DNA of 64,000 nt from an uncultured Eubacteriales bacterium (GTDB lineage: Bacteria > Bacillota > Clostridia > Oscillospirales > Oscillospiraceae): assembly GCA_900544295.1 (NCBI GenBank), contig UQUO01000007.1, positions 1-64,000 of the forward strand, read 5' to 3'. Positions 1 through 10,007 of the stretch are shown here, in pieces. Within the stretch, counting starts at the first letter, position 1. Every line of letters starts with the position of its first letter. Under the pieces are notes generated by a model. That model saw nothing but the letters and a program-made list of their open reading frames with translations, made no database searches and was not told where the DNA came from. The position numbers were made by a program, and so were the translations under genes.

Positions 1-211
1 TGGGAGAGGCGGGTGGGCCCCGAAACCTCACGGGGGCGCCACCACCCCAAAAGCGTTTTTCTTTGGGGCTCCACCCCGTTTCTTTGGGCAAGACCAAAGA
101 AATGGGGTGGAACATGCAGCACAACCTAAAGTCCAGCAGAACAAACCGGCGAGTTCCGCCAACCCCCGTCAAAACCCACCACCTGAAAGGCGCCCGCACT
201 GCCGGCACATT
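1..211. repeat. Intergenic stretch with long inverted repeat
   Basis: No gene is supported here. An imperfect inverted repeat has arms at 70-87 and 94-111 (17 of 18 positions pair, six-base loop). It lies downstream of the minus-strand radical SAM gene and may act as its transcription end or be a REP-like element. The rest is GC-rich and shows nothing I can name. Confidence 0.45.
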
Positions 212-1324
212 TCACTCCGGCATGAGCTCCTCATCCAGCCAAGTGTCGTGCTCTCCGAGCTTCCTGGTAAAGATCCTCGCGCTGTCCTCAGGATATTTGT
301 TCTGGTGGAACTTGAAAACCACCTCGTCCGAGCCTGGCAGGCGGCCGATCACTTCAATTTTCCCCCTCGGATGGCTCATGGCGTAGCGGACGGCCTTGCC
401 AAGACCGTTCTGCATTGACTTGGCCCCGTCCACAATGCCTATGCCCTCTGCCAAAGGCACCTGAAAGCGGCCCTTGACGCCGCGCACAGGGCGGCACTGG
501 AAGATGTAGTAGGGCGCGACATTCATCGCCGTGAGGCCCGCGAGCAACGCGCCGAGCACCTCCGGCCTGTCGTTAACCCCGCGCAGGAGCACGGTCTGGT
601 TGCGCACCTGCACGCCGCGGCTGAGCAGCTCCCAGACGGCTCTGCGCGCCTGCGGCGTCAGCTCCCGCGGGTGGTTGAACTGCGAAACGACCACCAGGGC
701 TTTCTCTTTAGCATAGCGCTCGAACATGTCCAGCAGCTCCGGGTCGCCGTAAATGCGCTCAGGCAGCGTCACGGGGAGCCTGGAGCCGAAGCGGATGAAG
801 TCTAGGTGGTCGATGGCGCAAAGCCCTTCCAAATAGCGCTCAATAACGCTGTTCGGGTTCATAAGTGAATCGCCGCCGGATATGAGGACGTTTGTGACCT
901 CCTCGTGCTCCGAGACGTAGGCTATGGCCTCATCCGCAACGCGGTTCAGCTCGTCCACCGTCAGCCCGACCATGCGCTTGCGAAAACAGTGGCGGCAGTA
1001 CATGGCGCACTGGTTGGTCGAGAGCAGCAGCACCGTGGGCGGGTATTTGTGCTGAAGGCCCTCTAACTTGGTGTTCGAGGCCTCGCCGCTGGTGTCGAAT
1101 TCTCCGTCGGGGTCCATCTCATCGGTCGAGGGTATGCACATCCTGGCAATGGGGTCATCCGGGTCCGAGGTGTCTACAAGGGAAAGGTAGTAAGGCGTTA
1201 TCATCATCGGAAAACGTTCTGCTATCTCTTCTCTTCTGGCGGCCTCCTCCGGTGACAGCCCAAGCTTCTGCACAAGCCCGTCCATGCTCCTGACGCCGTT
1301 CTCCAATTCCTTCTGCCAGCTCAT
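212..1324 (-). CDS. KamA-family radical SAM protein (lysine 2,3-aminomutase-like)
   Basis: A 370-aa radical SAM enzyme of the KamA family, whose characterised members move the amino group of lysine between carbons 2 and 3 with SAM, a 4Fe-4S cluster and PLP. The cluster motif CAMYCRHC (C106, C110, C113) is visible, followed by the GGDSLMNP stretch typical of the family. The start at 1324 is preferred over 1342 because AAGGTG lies just upstream of it. The protein is shorter than classical aminomutases, and the glycine-rich PLP-lysine motif of LAM is not obvious, so the substrate may differ; an EF-P-modifying EpmB-like role or another amino acid is possible. It stands alone and divergent from the glycosylase gene. 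Family call sure, substrate unknown. Confidence 0.85.
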   Translation of the reverse strand: MSWQKELENGVRSMDGLVQKLGLSPEEAARREEIAERFPMMITPYYLSLVDTSDPDDPIARMCIPSTDEMDPDGEFDTSGEASNTKLEGLQHKYPPTVLLLSTNQCAMYCRHCFRKRMVGLTVDELNRVADEAIAYVSEHEEVTNVLISGGDSLMNPNSVIERYLEGLCAIDHLDFIRFGSRLPVTLPERIYGDPELLDMFERYAKEKALVVVSQFNHPRELTPQARRAVWELLSRGVQVRNQTVLLRGVNDRPEVLGALLAGLTAMNVAPYYIFQCRPVRGVKGRFQVPLAEGIGIVDGAKSMQNGLGKAVRYAMSHPRGKIEVIGRLPGSDEVVFKFHQNKYPEDSARIFTRKLGEHDTWLDEELMPE

Positions 1325-1404
1325 AGCTGCACCTTCTTTCATTTGTGATTTAAATAAGTAATATTATACCACAAATCAATCATCCATGCAAGCGCCGATT
1401 ACTG

Positions 1405-1433
1405 TTGAAATATACGAAATCCCGGGTTATAAT
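1405..1433 (+). promoter_or_regulatory. Sigma-A type promoter for the DNA glycosylase
   Basis: TTGAAA at 1405-1410, a 17-base spacer, then a perfect TATAAT at 1428-1433. The -35 box coincides with a possible TTG start at 1405, which argues that translation starts further down, at GTG 1468. Confidence 0.75.
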
Positions 1434-1467
1434 CAAGGCAAAACAGACAAAGAACGGTGGGATTTTA

Positions 1468-2292
1468 GTGGATACGCGGTGTTTTGAGCTGTGCGGAGAG
1501 CGTGAATTGAGCCCCCGCCGAACCTTCGACTGCGGACAGTGCTTCCGCTGGAACGAGGGCGGGGACGGCAAATATCGCGGCGTGGCCTCGGGCCGGGCGG
1601 CTGTGGTCTGGACTGAGGGCGGCAGCGCGTGGATAGAGTGCGCGCCGGGAGATATTGATTTTTGGCGCGAATACCTGGACATGGAGACGGACTACGAGGC
1701 CGCGCGCAGGAGCATAGAAGTCTGCGACTACCTGCGCGACTGCGCGGCCTACGGCGAGGGCATACGCATCCTGCGTCAGGACAGGTGGGAGGCGCTGTGC
1801 TCCTTCATCATCTCCCAGTGCAACAACATCCCGCGCATAAAGGGCATCGTGGAAAAGCTCTGCGCCCTGTACGGCGAGCCGGTGGAGGCTCCCTGGGGCG
1901 AGGCGCGTGCCTTCCCGGCGGCGGAACGCGTGGCGGAGCTGGAGGAAATTGACCTCGCGCCCCTGCACGCGGGCTACCGGGCGCCCTACATACTCGCCGC
2001 CGCCCGCGCCGTAGCGGCGGGGGAGCTGGACCTGGAAAAGACGGGACTTTTGCCCTGCACCGAGGCCCGCGCGGAGCTGAAGAAACTAAACGGCGTGGGC
2101 GACAAGGTCGCCAACTGCGTCGTGCTCTTCGGCCTGCACCAGCTTGACGCCTTCCCCGTGGACGTGTGGATAAAAAGGGCCCTGGCCGAGAACATGCCGG
2201 AAGGCTTCGAGCCATCGTCCCTCGGCAAATATGCGGGCCTCGCGCAGCAGTATATGTTCTATCACGCCCGCGAGACGGCCTCCGGCCGCTGA
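1468..2292 (+). CDS. 8-oxoguanine DNA glycosylase, Ogg1-type HhH-GPD
   Basis: A 274-aa base-excision repair glycosylase/AP lyase that removes 8-oxoguanine from DNA. The N-terminal domain has CGQCFRW, as in Ogg1 proteins; the helix-hairpin-helix LNGVGDKVANC carries the catalytic lysine (K213) and is followed by FPVDVW with the catalytic aspartate (D232). The GTG start at 1468 follows GGTGGG and lies about 30 bases after the predicted transcription start; the upstream in-frame TTG at 1405 is the promoter -35 box. A clear terminator follows the gene, so it is probably a single-gene unit. Confidence 0.9.
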   Translation: MDTRCFELCGERELSPRRTFDCGQCFRWNEGGDGKYRGVASGRAAVVWTEGGSAWIECAPGDIDFWREYLDMETDYEAARRSIEVCDYLRDCAAYGEGIRILRQDRWEALCSFIISQCNNIPRIKGIVEKLCALYGEPVEAPWGEARAFPAAERVAELEEIDLAPLHAGYRAPYILAAARAVAAGELDLEKTGLLPCTEARAELKKLNGVGDKVANCVVLFGLHQLDAFPVDVWIKRALAENMPEGFEPSSLGKYAGLAQQYMFYHARETASGR

Positions 2293-2326
2293 GAGGCTCA
2301 AATGCAGATAAACCGGGATAACAGTC

Positions 2327-2357
2327 AAAAAGCGCAGGCCGCGGCCCGCGCTTTTTT
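2327..2357 (+). terminator. Rho-independent terminator after the glycosylase gene
   Basis: AAAAAGCGC pairs with GCGCTTTTT around a GC-rich loop, followed by a T run. It separates the glycosylase from guaB. Confidence 0.8.
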
Positions 2358-2391
2358 CTGTTTCCGATACGCCGGAATGGGGCGGAAATGG

Positions 2392-3949
<1,558 letters not shown>

Positions 3950-3977
3950 GCCCCGCGGCGCGGAAACGGAGGGTGCA

Positions 3978-4694
3978 ATGGACGAGAACGTAGCAAAGCT
4001 CAAAGACTGGATAGCGGAGAGCGACAATATCGTGTTTTTCGGCGGAGCGGGCGTCTCCACGGAGAGCGGCATCCCCGACTTCCGCAGCGTGGACGGACTG
4101 TATAACCAGAAATGGGCCTACCCGCCCGAGACCATCCTGAGCCATAGCTTTTTCGAGCGCGACCCGGAGGAGTATTACCGCTTCCACCACGAGAAGCTGG
4201 TAGTGGACGGCGCAAAGCCGAACAGGGCGCACCTGCGCCTTGCGGAACTGGAGCAGGAGGGCAAGCTCAGGGCGGTCATCACGCAGAATATCGACGGGCT
4301 GCATCAGGCGGCGGGCAGCAAAAACGTGCTGGAGCTTCACGGCAGCATCCTGCGCGCCTACTGCTCCCGTTGCCGCAAGCCCTACCCAGCCTATGAGATG
4401 AACCACTGCCAGGGCGTCCCGCGCTGCACCTGCGGCGGAGTCGTGCGCCCGGACATCGTGCTCTACGAGGAGCCGCTGGACATGGACGTCATGGAGCGCG
4501 CCGTGCGCTATATCCGCGACGCGGAGGTGCTCATAATAGGCGGCACGTCCCTGGGCGTTTATCCCGCGGCGGGGCTGATCAATTACTACCGCGGCCGGAA
4601 GATGGTGCTCGTGAACCTCTCGGAGACGCCGTATGACAGGTACGCGGACCTCATAATCCACGAGAAGATAGGGCAGGTGTTTTCCGCAGTATGA
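3978..4694 (+). CDS. NAD-dependent protein deacylase, sirtuin (CobB type)
   Basis: A 238-aa Sir2-family enzyme that removes acyl groups from protein lysines while consuming NAD and releasing nicotinamide. Visible motifs: GAGVSTESGIPDFR (NAD binding), TQNIDGLH with the catalytic histidine, four zinc cysteines (CSRC and, after a spacer, CTC with a preceding CQG), and GTSLGVYPA. GGAGGG precedes the ATG. Its stop overlaps the next start by four bases (ATGA), and the genes to 6646 are packed head to tail, so it heads a cluster with glycosyltransferase, kinase and folate genes. Confidence 0.93.
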   Translation: MDENVAKLKDWIAESDNIVFFGGAGVSTESGIPDFRSVDGLYNQKWAYPPETILSHSFFERDPEEYYRFHHEKLVVDGAKPNRAHLRLAELEQEGKLRAVITQNIDGLHQAAGSKNVLELHGSILRAYCSRCRKPYPAYEMNHCQGVPRCTCGGVVRPDIVLYEEPLDMDVMERAVRYIRDAEVLIIGGTSLGVYPAAGLINYYRGRKMVLVNLSETPYDRYADLIIHEKIGQVFSAV

Positions 4695-5416
4695 GCCGCA
4701 CGAACGTACTCGGCGTGGAATTCGACAATGTGACGATGCAGGAGGCCGTGGAGCGCGCGCTGGAGCTCATATCCGCGCGCAGCTGCGCGTACTGTGCCAC
4801 GCCGAACCCTGAGATAGTCATGCTCGCCAAGGAGGACGCGGCGCTGCGCGAGGCCCTCGCGGGCGCAGATATGGTCCTGCCGGACGGCGCGGGCATAGTC
4901 AAGGGCGCGGCCATACTGGGCCGGCCCATGAAGCAGAAGGTGCCGGGCATAGACTTCGCCTGCGGCGTCATGGCGCAGCTGGCGGAGCGCGGAGGCAGCG
5001 TGTACCTCTTCGGCGCGAAGCCCGGCGTGGCCGAGGCCGCGGGCCAGACGCTGAAAGGGATGTTTCCCGGCCTGGTAATAAGCGGCACGTCGGACGGCTA
5101 TTTTTCGGACGACGGGCCTATAATAGAGAAGATAAGCGCCGCCGCGCCGGATATGCTGCTCGTCTGCCTGGGCGCGCCTAAGCAGGAGCTTTGGATGGCG
5201 AAGATGGCGGGAAAGCTGCCCCTGGGCCTGATGGTCGGCCTGGGCGGGAGCCTGGACGTGTTCGCGGGCACGGTGAAACGTGCTCCCGTGGCCTGGCAGA
5301 AGCTCGATTTGGAGTGGCTGTACAGGCTTATAAAAGAGCCGCGGCGCATAGGCCGCATGATGAAGCTGCCCCTCTTCGTGCTGGAAGCGGCCGGGGAGAG
5401 GCTGAGAGGTAAGTAA
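4691..5416 (+). CDS. WecG/TagA/CpsF-family glycosyltransferase
   Basis: A 241-aa GT26-family enzyme. Members such as TagA add N-acetylmannosamine to undecaprenyl-linked GlcNAc in wall teichoic acid or exopolysaccharide synthesis. The N-terminal NPEIVMLA, the VLPDGAGIV motif with its aspartate, and the central VCLGAPKQELW are all typical. The length matches the family. It starts inside the stop of the sirtuin gene (ATGA), implying translational coupling. No other teichoic acid gene is in the window, so the exact polymer is not known. Confidence 0.9.
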   Translation: MSRTNVLGVEFDNVTMQEAVERALELISARSCAYCATPNPEIVMLAKEDAALREALAGADMVLPDGAGIVKGAAILGRPMKQKVPGIDFACGVMAQLAERGGSVYLFGAKPGVAEAAGQTLKGMFPGLVISGTSDGYFSDDGPIIEKISAAAPDMLLVCLGAPKQELWMAKMAGKLPLGLMVGLGGSLDVFAGTVKRAPVAWQKLDLEWLYRLIKEPRRIGRMMKLPLFVLEAAGERLRGK

Positions 5417-5417
5417 A

Positions 5418-6089
5418 ATGGCAGATAAGGGCAAGCTCATAGTGCTCGAAGGCATAGACGGCAGCGGCAAGTCCGCGCAGTATCGCCGCCTCAAGGCCCG
5501 TTTCGAGCGCGAGGGCATAGATTGCCGGACGATAGTTTTCCCGCGCTACGAGCAGGAGTCCTCGGCGCTCATACGTATGTATCTCGAAGGCCGCTTCGGC
5601 AAAAACCCCTCGGACGTCGGCCCCTGTGCAGCCTCCATCTTCTACGCTGTGGACAGGTACGCCTCGTATATGACCGACTGGGGAGAGTATTACCGCTCCG
5701 GAGGCGTCGTGCTTTCGGACCGGTACACCACCTCCAACGCTGTACACCAAGGCGCCAAGCTGCCCGAGAGCGAGCAGCCCGCCTTTTTCGACTGGCTGTA
5801 CGATTTGGAATATGTTAAACTCGGCCTGCCCAGGCCCGACCTCGTCGTCTACCTCGACGTGGACCTGGAGACCTCGCTGGAGCGTATGAAGCACCGTCAG
5901 GAGAAGACCGGCAAGGACGGGGATATCCACGAGAAGGACGTAGCCTACCTCGCTGCCTGCCTGGCCACGGGCTCACGCGCCGCCGAGCATTACGGCTGGA
6001 AGCGCGTGGACTTCAAGAAGGACGGGCAGATACGCGAACTTGACGAGAAGCACGAGGAGATATTCTCCGACGTACTCGCCGCGCTGTGA
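5418..6089 (+). CDS. Thymidylate kinase-like dNMP kinase
   Basis: A 223-aa P-loop nucleoside monophosphate kinase that would phosphorylate dTMP to dTDP with ATP. GIDGSGKS at residues 13-20 is the P-loop, VVLSDRYTTSN matches the DRY motif of Tmk, and LDVDLETSLERM is the Walker B-like strand. It is slightly more divergent than standard Tmk (a GAKLPE insertion and an unusual lid), so a deoxynucleoside kinase-like specificity is an alternative. It directly follows the glycosyltransferase and overlaps the next gene by four bases. Confidence 0.85.
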   Translation: MADKGKLIVLEGIDGSGKSAQYRRLKARFEREGIDCRTIVFPRYEQESSALIRMYLEGRFGKNPSDVGPCAASIFYAVDRYASYMTDWGEYYRSGGVVLSDRYTTSNAVHQGAKLPESEQPAFFDWLYDLEYVKLGLPRPDLVVYLDVDLETSLERMKHRQEKTGKDGDIHEKDVAYLAACLATGSRAAEHYGWKRVDFKKDGQIRELDEKHEEIFSDVLAAL

Positions 6090-6646
6090 AGGAGCAAAAG
6101 GCTGCTCTCCGGCGCGAGATAAGGGCGCGCATCGCCGCGCTCCCGGAGGAATATCTGCGCGAGAGCGACGCGGGCATCCTCGAAAACGTCCTCAGCCTGC
6201 CGGAATTTTGCCGCGCGGGCGCGGTTTTCGCCTATCTCTCCGTGGAGCGCGAGTGCGATACTCGCCGCATCATAGACGCGCTGATGGAATCTGAGCGCGC
6301 CGTAGCCCTGCCGCGCAGCCGCCCGGGCGGGTCCATGGACTTCGCCCTGTATGACGGCCGCCTGGCGGAGGGGCTGTACGGCATCCCGCAGCCGCCGGAG
6401 GACGCGCCGGAGCTCAGACCCGGGGAAGGGGACCTCATCCTGGTCCCCGCACTGTGCTGTGACGCGGCGGGCGTCCGCCTGGGCCACGGCGGCGGCTACT
6501 ATGACCGCTATCTTGCGGAACACCGCGCCGTAACAGCCTGCCTCTGCCGAGAGCGGCTGCTGCTGGAAAAAGTTCCGCGCGACTGGAACGATTTTGCCGT
6601 TGCCTGCGTCATAACTGAGCGGCGCATAATAAAAACAGGGCTCTGA
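6086..6646 (+). CDS. 5-formyltetrahydrofolate cyclo-ligase
   Basis: A 186-aa enzyme that converts 5-formyl-THF to 5,10-methenyl-THF with ATP, recycling a stored folate. The family signature is GHGGGYYDRYL near the C-terminus, with LVPALCCD before it and the N-terminal KAALRREIRAR. It starts at GTG 6086 inside the stop of the preceding kinase gene. It ends the co-directional cluster; a hairpin follows at once. Confidence 0.93.
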   Translation: MKEQKAALRREIRARIAALPEEYLRESDAGILENVLSLPEFCRAGAVFAYLSVERECDTRRIIDALMESERAVALPRSRPGGSMDFALYDGRLAEGLYGIPQPPEDAPELRPGEGDLILVPALCCDAAGVRLGHGGGYYDRYLAEHRAVTACLCRERLLLEKVPRDWNDFAVACVITERRIIKTGL

Positions 6647-6656
6647 CGAGCCCTGT
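6635..6656 (-). terminator. Terminator for the Cys-rich mini-gene
   Basis: ACAGGGCTC pairs perfectly with GAGCCCTGT around TGAC. The T run (TTTTTATTAT) follows on the minus strand, so it ends transcription of the small gene at 6675-6809; it overlaps the end of the folate gene and could also stop plus-strand messages. Confidence 0.75.
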
Positions 6657-6674
6657 GCCTTGGACTAAGCCGCT

Positions 6675-6809
6675 TCAGCAGCAGCTGTTGCAGCAGTTAC
6701 TGCTGCTCTCGCAGCTCGTGCTGCAGCCGCAGTTTCCGCCGCAGCAGAAGATGAGCAGGAGTATGATGATGATCCAGAAGCAGCTTCCGTTTCCATTTCC
6801 GCAGAACAT
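6675..6809 (-). CDS. 44-aa cysteine-rich membrane mini-protein
   Basis: Below common ORF cut-offs. It encodes MFCGNGNGSCFW, a hydrophobic stretch of isoleucines and leucines (residues 12-21), then CCGGNCGC and a Ser/Asn/Cys tail ending in CC. Eleven of 44 residues are cysteine. AAAGG lies nine bases before the ATG and a minus-strand terminator with a T run follows the stop, so the unit looks complete. It resembles in build the YjcZ-type small Gly/Cys membrane proteins of Firmicutes, some of which are linked to spores, but the match is by eye and the role is unknown. Confidence 0.65.
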   Translation of the reverse strand: MFCGNGNGSCFWIIIILLLIFCCGGNCGCSTSCESSSNCCNSCC

Positions 6810-6977
6810 TTAATCGACCTTTCTCCGCGCTATGTGATTTACCCGGGCCCGGCCCCGCGCGGGGGGCGGGCGAGGAGAGCTGTCTTCCTGTTCGGGGCGG
6901 TGCCGGCGCCGGTTCGCACCGTCTGAGCCATAATATGCCCGCCGCGGCAAACACGTTACTTGGGAGAACCGAGGAAA

Positions 6978-8528
6978 ATGCAGAATAATTTTGACAAGCT
7001 CAATGAGATATTCGGCGTAGGCAAAACGGAGCCGGAGCAGAAGCCCGACACGGCCGCGGAGCCTGAAGCCCCAGCCGCCGGCGCGCCGGCGGAGGAGGGC
7101 GGGCAGGAGCACGGCCACGCAGACGACGAGACCAAGATCCTGCCCTCCATCAAGCCTCAGGGCGGGCTTTTCGGCCGCAAGCGCGCCAAGGAGGAGCAGC
7201 CGGAGCAGACCGGTGATGAGCAGCCCGAAGAGCAGGAGGAGCCCGAGCCTGAGGAAAGGTCCGCCCGAAATCCCCTGAAGTTCATTGACGACCTCATTTA
7301 TGACCACTCTAAAAACAAGGACGAGGGTCAGGAGGGCGGAAAGGACGAGGAGCCGGAGGAGGACTTTGAGGACGAGCCCCTGGAGGAGCGGGACTTCATG
7401 CCCATCCGCCCGAGACGCGACGGTAAGACCGGCTGCCTTGGCGGGCTCATGTACTTCGTCTTTGTCATCAGCCTGAGCGTCATCCTGGCCTGTGTAGGCT
7501 GGATGGCGGCCTCGGACGTGCTGGCGCTCAATAAAGAATATACCGAAGGCACCGTAACGCTCCCGGAGAGCATCTTCACCGAGAAGGAGATAGAGGTCGA
7601 GAACGAGGACGGCAGCGTAACGCAGAAGACCGTCATGAGCGCGGACCTCGACTACGTTGCGAACGCGCTCAAGGACGCGGGCCTCATCGAATACAAGGGC
7701 CTTTTCAAGTTTTTCTGCCGGTTCACCGACGCGGATATCGACATGGACCCAGGCACCTATGAGCTCAATACCAAGTGCGACTACAACGCCCTGGTGCTCA
7801 GGATGCAGACGGCGTCCATCTCCATGGTGACGACGACCATAACCTTCCCCGAAGGCTATACCATGCAGCAGATATTTGAGAAGCTGGAGGAGGAGGGCAT
7901 CTGCTCCGTCGAGGACCTCGAGGAGGCCGCGGCGAACTACGTCTACAATTATTCCTTCCTCGACTGGTCGGAGCCGGGCGAAGCGAGCCGCCTGGAGGGC
8001 TACCTCTTCCCGGACACCTACGAGTTCTATCAGGGCATGCAGGCGTCGAGCGCCATCAACAAGTTCCTGCTGAACTTCCACGGCAAGCTGACGGCGGATA
8101 TGTACACGCAGGCGGACAACCTCGGCATCTCGCTGCACCAGGCTGTCATCATCGCCTCGATGATAGAGTCCGAGGCTGCGAACGACGAGGAGCGCGCGAC
8201 CATCGCCTCCGTCATCTATAACCGTCTGGCCCAGGATATGCCGCTGCAGATAGATGCGACAGTCATGTACGCCCTGGGCGAGCACAAGGAGTACCTCACC
8301 GAGGAGGACCTCAAGGTCGATAGCCCGTATAACACCTATACGAACACGGGTCTGCCCGCCGGACCCATATCGAACCCGGGCCTCGCGTCACTCAACGCCG
8401 CCCTGAATCCGGCTAGCACGAGCTATCTGTACTACGCGCTCGACACCGAGACGGGCACGCACAAGTTCTTCACGAACTACAACGACTTCCAGGCTTTCAC
8501 CGCCACCCAGGACTACACTGCGGGATAA
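6978..8528 (+). CDS. mltG: Endolytic murein transglycosylase MltG
   Basis: A 516-aa membrane protein of the YceG/MltG family, which cuts nascent glycan strands of peptidoglycan and helps set strand length. A cytosolic, Glu/Pro-rich and very acidic N-terminal part of about 150 residues precedes one transmembrane helix (LMYFVFVISLSVILACVGW). The extracellular catalytic part has the signature ASMIESEA with the catalytic glutamate, then VIYNRL and LQIDATVMYALG. The ATG at 6978 has GAGGAAA just upstream; the TTG at 6960 is less likely. The long acidic leader is not part of the conserved family core. Confidence 0.93.
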   Translation: MQNNFDKLNEIFGVGKTEPEQKPDTAAEPEAPAAGAPAEEGGQEHGHADDETKILPSIKPQGGLFGRKRAKEEQPEQTGDEQPEEQEEPEPEERSARNPLKFIDDLIYDHSKNKDEGQEGGKDEEPEEDFEDEPLEERDFMPIRPRRDGKTGCLGGLMYFVFVISLSVILACVGWMAASDVLALNKEYTEGTVTLPESIFTEKEIEVENEDGSVTQKTVMSADLDYVANALKDAGLIEYKGLFKFFCRFTDADIDMDPGTYELNTKCDYNALVLRMQTASISMVTTTITFPEGYTMQQIFEKLEEEGICSVEDLEEAAANYVYNYSFLDWSEPGEASRLEGYLFPDTYEFYQGMQASSAINKFLLNFHGKLTADMYTQADNLGISLHQAVIIASMIESEAANDEERATIASVIYNRLAQDMPLQIDATVMYALGEHKEYLTEEDLKVDSPYNTYTNTGLPAGPISNPGLASLNAALNPASTSYLYYALDTETGTHKFFTNYNDFQAFTATQDYTAG

Positions 8529-8542
8529 GGAGCGATGCAGCT

Positions 8543-8803
8543 GTGAACTGCCCATATTGTGGCCGCCCGGCCGAAGACGGCTATATCTACTGCGGACACA
8601 AAAGCGGCAGCATCCTTTGGTACCCGGAGGGTGCGGACTACGCCGTTATCTACACGAAAAAGAACATCGCCCGCCACGGCGGAGTGGAGCTGGTCAAAAG
8701 CTCGTCCATGTTCGACGAAGCCGCCACAATGAACGTCTCCCTGTGCCGCGCCTGCGGCAAGGGCTTCTTCGACCTGAAGTCGGAAATAGAGCAAAGCGAA
8801 TAA
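8543..8803 (+). CDS. Small zinc-ribbon protein, DUF6487-like
   Basis: 86 aa with an N-terminal CPYC knuckle and a later CRAC knuckle, a pattern expected to bind zinc. The spacing, and the central ILWYPEG stretch, are like the DUF6487 family of Firmicutes. The start is GTG with AAGGAG ten bases upstream, only 14 bases after mltG, so the two are likely co-transcribed. A hairpin follows. No function can be given. Confidence 0.7.
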   Translation: MNCPYCGRPAEDGYIYCGHKSGSILWYPEGADYAVIYTKKNIARHGGVELVKSSSMFDEAATMNVSLCRACGKGFFDLKSEIEQSE

Positions 8804-8809
8804 TGCGCG

Positions 8810-8836
8810 AAGGGGCGGACGAGAAGTTCGCCCCTT
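8810..8836 (+). terminator. Hairpin after the zinc-ribbon gene
   Basis: AAGGGGCG pairs with CGCCCCTT around a short loop, followed by a weak T-rich stretch. It separates mltG and its neighbour from the next promoter. Confidence 0.65.
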
Positions 8837-8860
8837 TGATTATTTCGCACCAATTCGGGC

Positions 8861-8889
8861 TTGTTTTCTGCGTCTGGGTCGTATATAAT
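8861..8889 (+). promoter_or_regulatory. Promoter of the phosphate acyltransferase gene
   Basis: TTGTTT at 8861-8866, 17-base spacer, perfect TATAAT at 8884-8889. About 50 bases upstream of the start codon. Confidence 0.75.
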
Positions 8890-8942
8890 GGTATAAGGGG
8901 TAGGATTTGCCTCGCCATTATGGAAAAACGGAGATGTGATAA

Positions 8943-9884
8943 ATGGAACTGCAGAATTTCGATAAGATCCTGGAGCGCGTTCCCAAAATGTCCCGGCCCA
9001 TGCGCGTCATCCTTGCCGGTTCTGACGGCGAGAATATGCTCAAGGGCATCTTCGCCGCGCAGGAGAAGGGCCTTGTCCAGCCCGTCCTGGTAGGCGACAG
9101 GGCGAGGACTATCACCGTGCTTGAGCAGTTCGGCCTCGAGCGCGAGCCCTATACCATGGTAGATACGCCTCCCGGACACAATATAACCCAGGAGGCCATC
9201 GACATCATCAATGCGGGCGACGGCGATGTGCTCATGCGCGGCAACATCCCCACGCGTGACTTCCTCATGCCCGTGCTGGACAAGACCAACAAGCTCCGCA
9301 CCGAGCGGCTCATGAGCCACGTCTCACTCGCCAGCCTGCCGGAGTACCCGAAGCTGCTGGCCCTGAGCGACATGACGGTCATCATAAAGCCCAACATGAG
9401 CCAGAAGAAGCAGATAATCCGCAACACTGCGGACGCGCTCAAGGCTTTCGGCTACGAGAACCCGAAGCTGGCCCTGCTGAGCCTGGTGGAGAAGGTCACC
9501 TTCCACATGCAGGACACGGTAGAGGCACAGCGCCTGGTGTCCGAGCAGAAGCAGCGCCCCTTCGCGGACTGCGAGCTCTGGGGCCCCATCGCCTACGACC
9601 TCATCCTCAGCAAAGAGGCCGCGCGTCTGAAGAATTACGACTGCCCCTGGTCCGGCGGCGGCTTCGACGGCATCATAGCCCCGGACCTGTCCACGGCAAA
9701 CACCCTGGTGAAGAGCTGGCTCATCCACGCTCACGCCGTCACCTGCGGCGCGGTCGTCGGCGCCCGCGTGCCAATTGCTCTCACCAGCCGCAGCGCAAAT
9801 GAGGAGGAGACCTACCTCTCCCTCGTCTTCTGCGCCGTCCTCGACGCCTGGCGCAAAAAGTGCAAGGCCGAGGGCCAGAGCTGA
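8943..9884 (+). CDS. Phosphate acetyl/butyryltransferase family enzyme
   Basis: A 313-aa enzyme of the Ptb/Pta family, exchanging CoA and phosphate on a short acyl group. Ptb members make butyryl-phosphate in fermentative clostridia. Length and the RVILAGSDGENMLKGI start fit Ptb better than the larger Pta. The C-terminal DGIIAPDLSTANTLVKSW and GARVPIALTSRS stretches are the typical CoA/phosphate site. The matching kinase gene (buk) is not adjacent, so the substrate stays open. It is monocistronic, with its own promoter and a strong terminator. Confidence 0.85.
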   Translation: MELQNFDKILERVPKMSRPMRVILAGSDGENMLKGIFAAQEKGLVQPVLVGDRARTITVLEQFGLEREPYTMVDTPPGHNITQEAIDIINAGDGDVLMRGNIPTRDFLMPVLDKTNKLRTERLMSHVSLASLPEYPKLLALSDMTVIIKPNMSQKKQIIRNTADALKAFGYENPKLALLSLVEKVTFHMQDTVEAQRLVSEQKQRPFADCELWGPIAYDLILSKEAARLKNYDCPWSGGGFDGIIAPDLSTANTLVKSWLIHAHAVTCGAVVGARVPIALTSRSANEEETYLSLVFCAVLDAWRKKCKAEGQS

Positions 9885-9900
9885 GAACATAAGCTTCCAG

Positions 9901-9933
9901 CGGGACCCTCCTACGGGAGGGTCCCGTTTTTTT
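9901..9933 (+). terminator. Strong rho-independent terminator
   Basis: An 11-base perfect stem, CGGGACCCTCC with GGAGGGTCCCG, a four-base loop and seven T residues. It ends the acyltransferase unit. Confidence 0.92.
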
Positions 9934-9943
9934 CGCCCGCGCC

Positions 9944-9972
9944 TTGACAATTTTTGCTCCGGTGTTTATTAT
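9944..9972 (+). promoter_or_regulatory. alaS promoter
   Basis: Consensus TTGACA at 9944-9949, 17-base spacer, TATTAT at 9967-9972. The leader to the alaS start is only about 30 bases, so no T-box fits here. Confidence 0.85.
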
Positions 9973-10007
9973 GAGTGAATACGGATATTTGTCCTTGGAG
10001 GTTATTT

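Noticed and set aside
1405-1467. TTG start 21 codons upstream for the glycosylase
   Set aside because: TTG 1405 is the -35 box of a near-consensus promoter, with TATAAT at 1428-1433 inside the would-be coding part.
9950-10007. T-box riboswitch for alaS
   Set aside because: Only about 35 bases lie between the predicted transcription start and the start codon; no specifier or T-box sequence fits.
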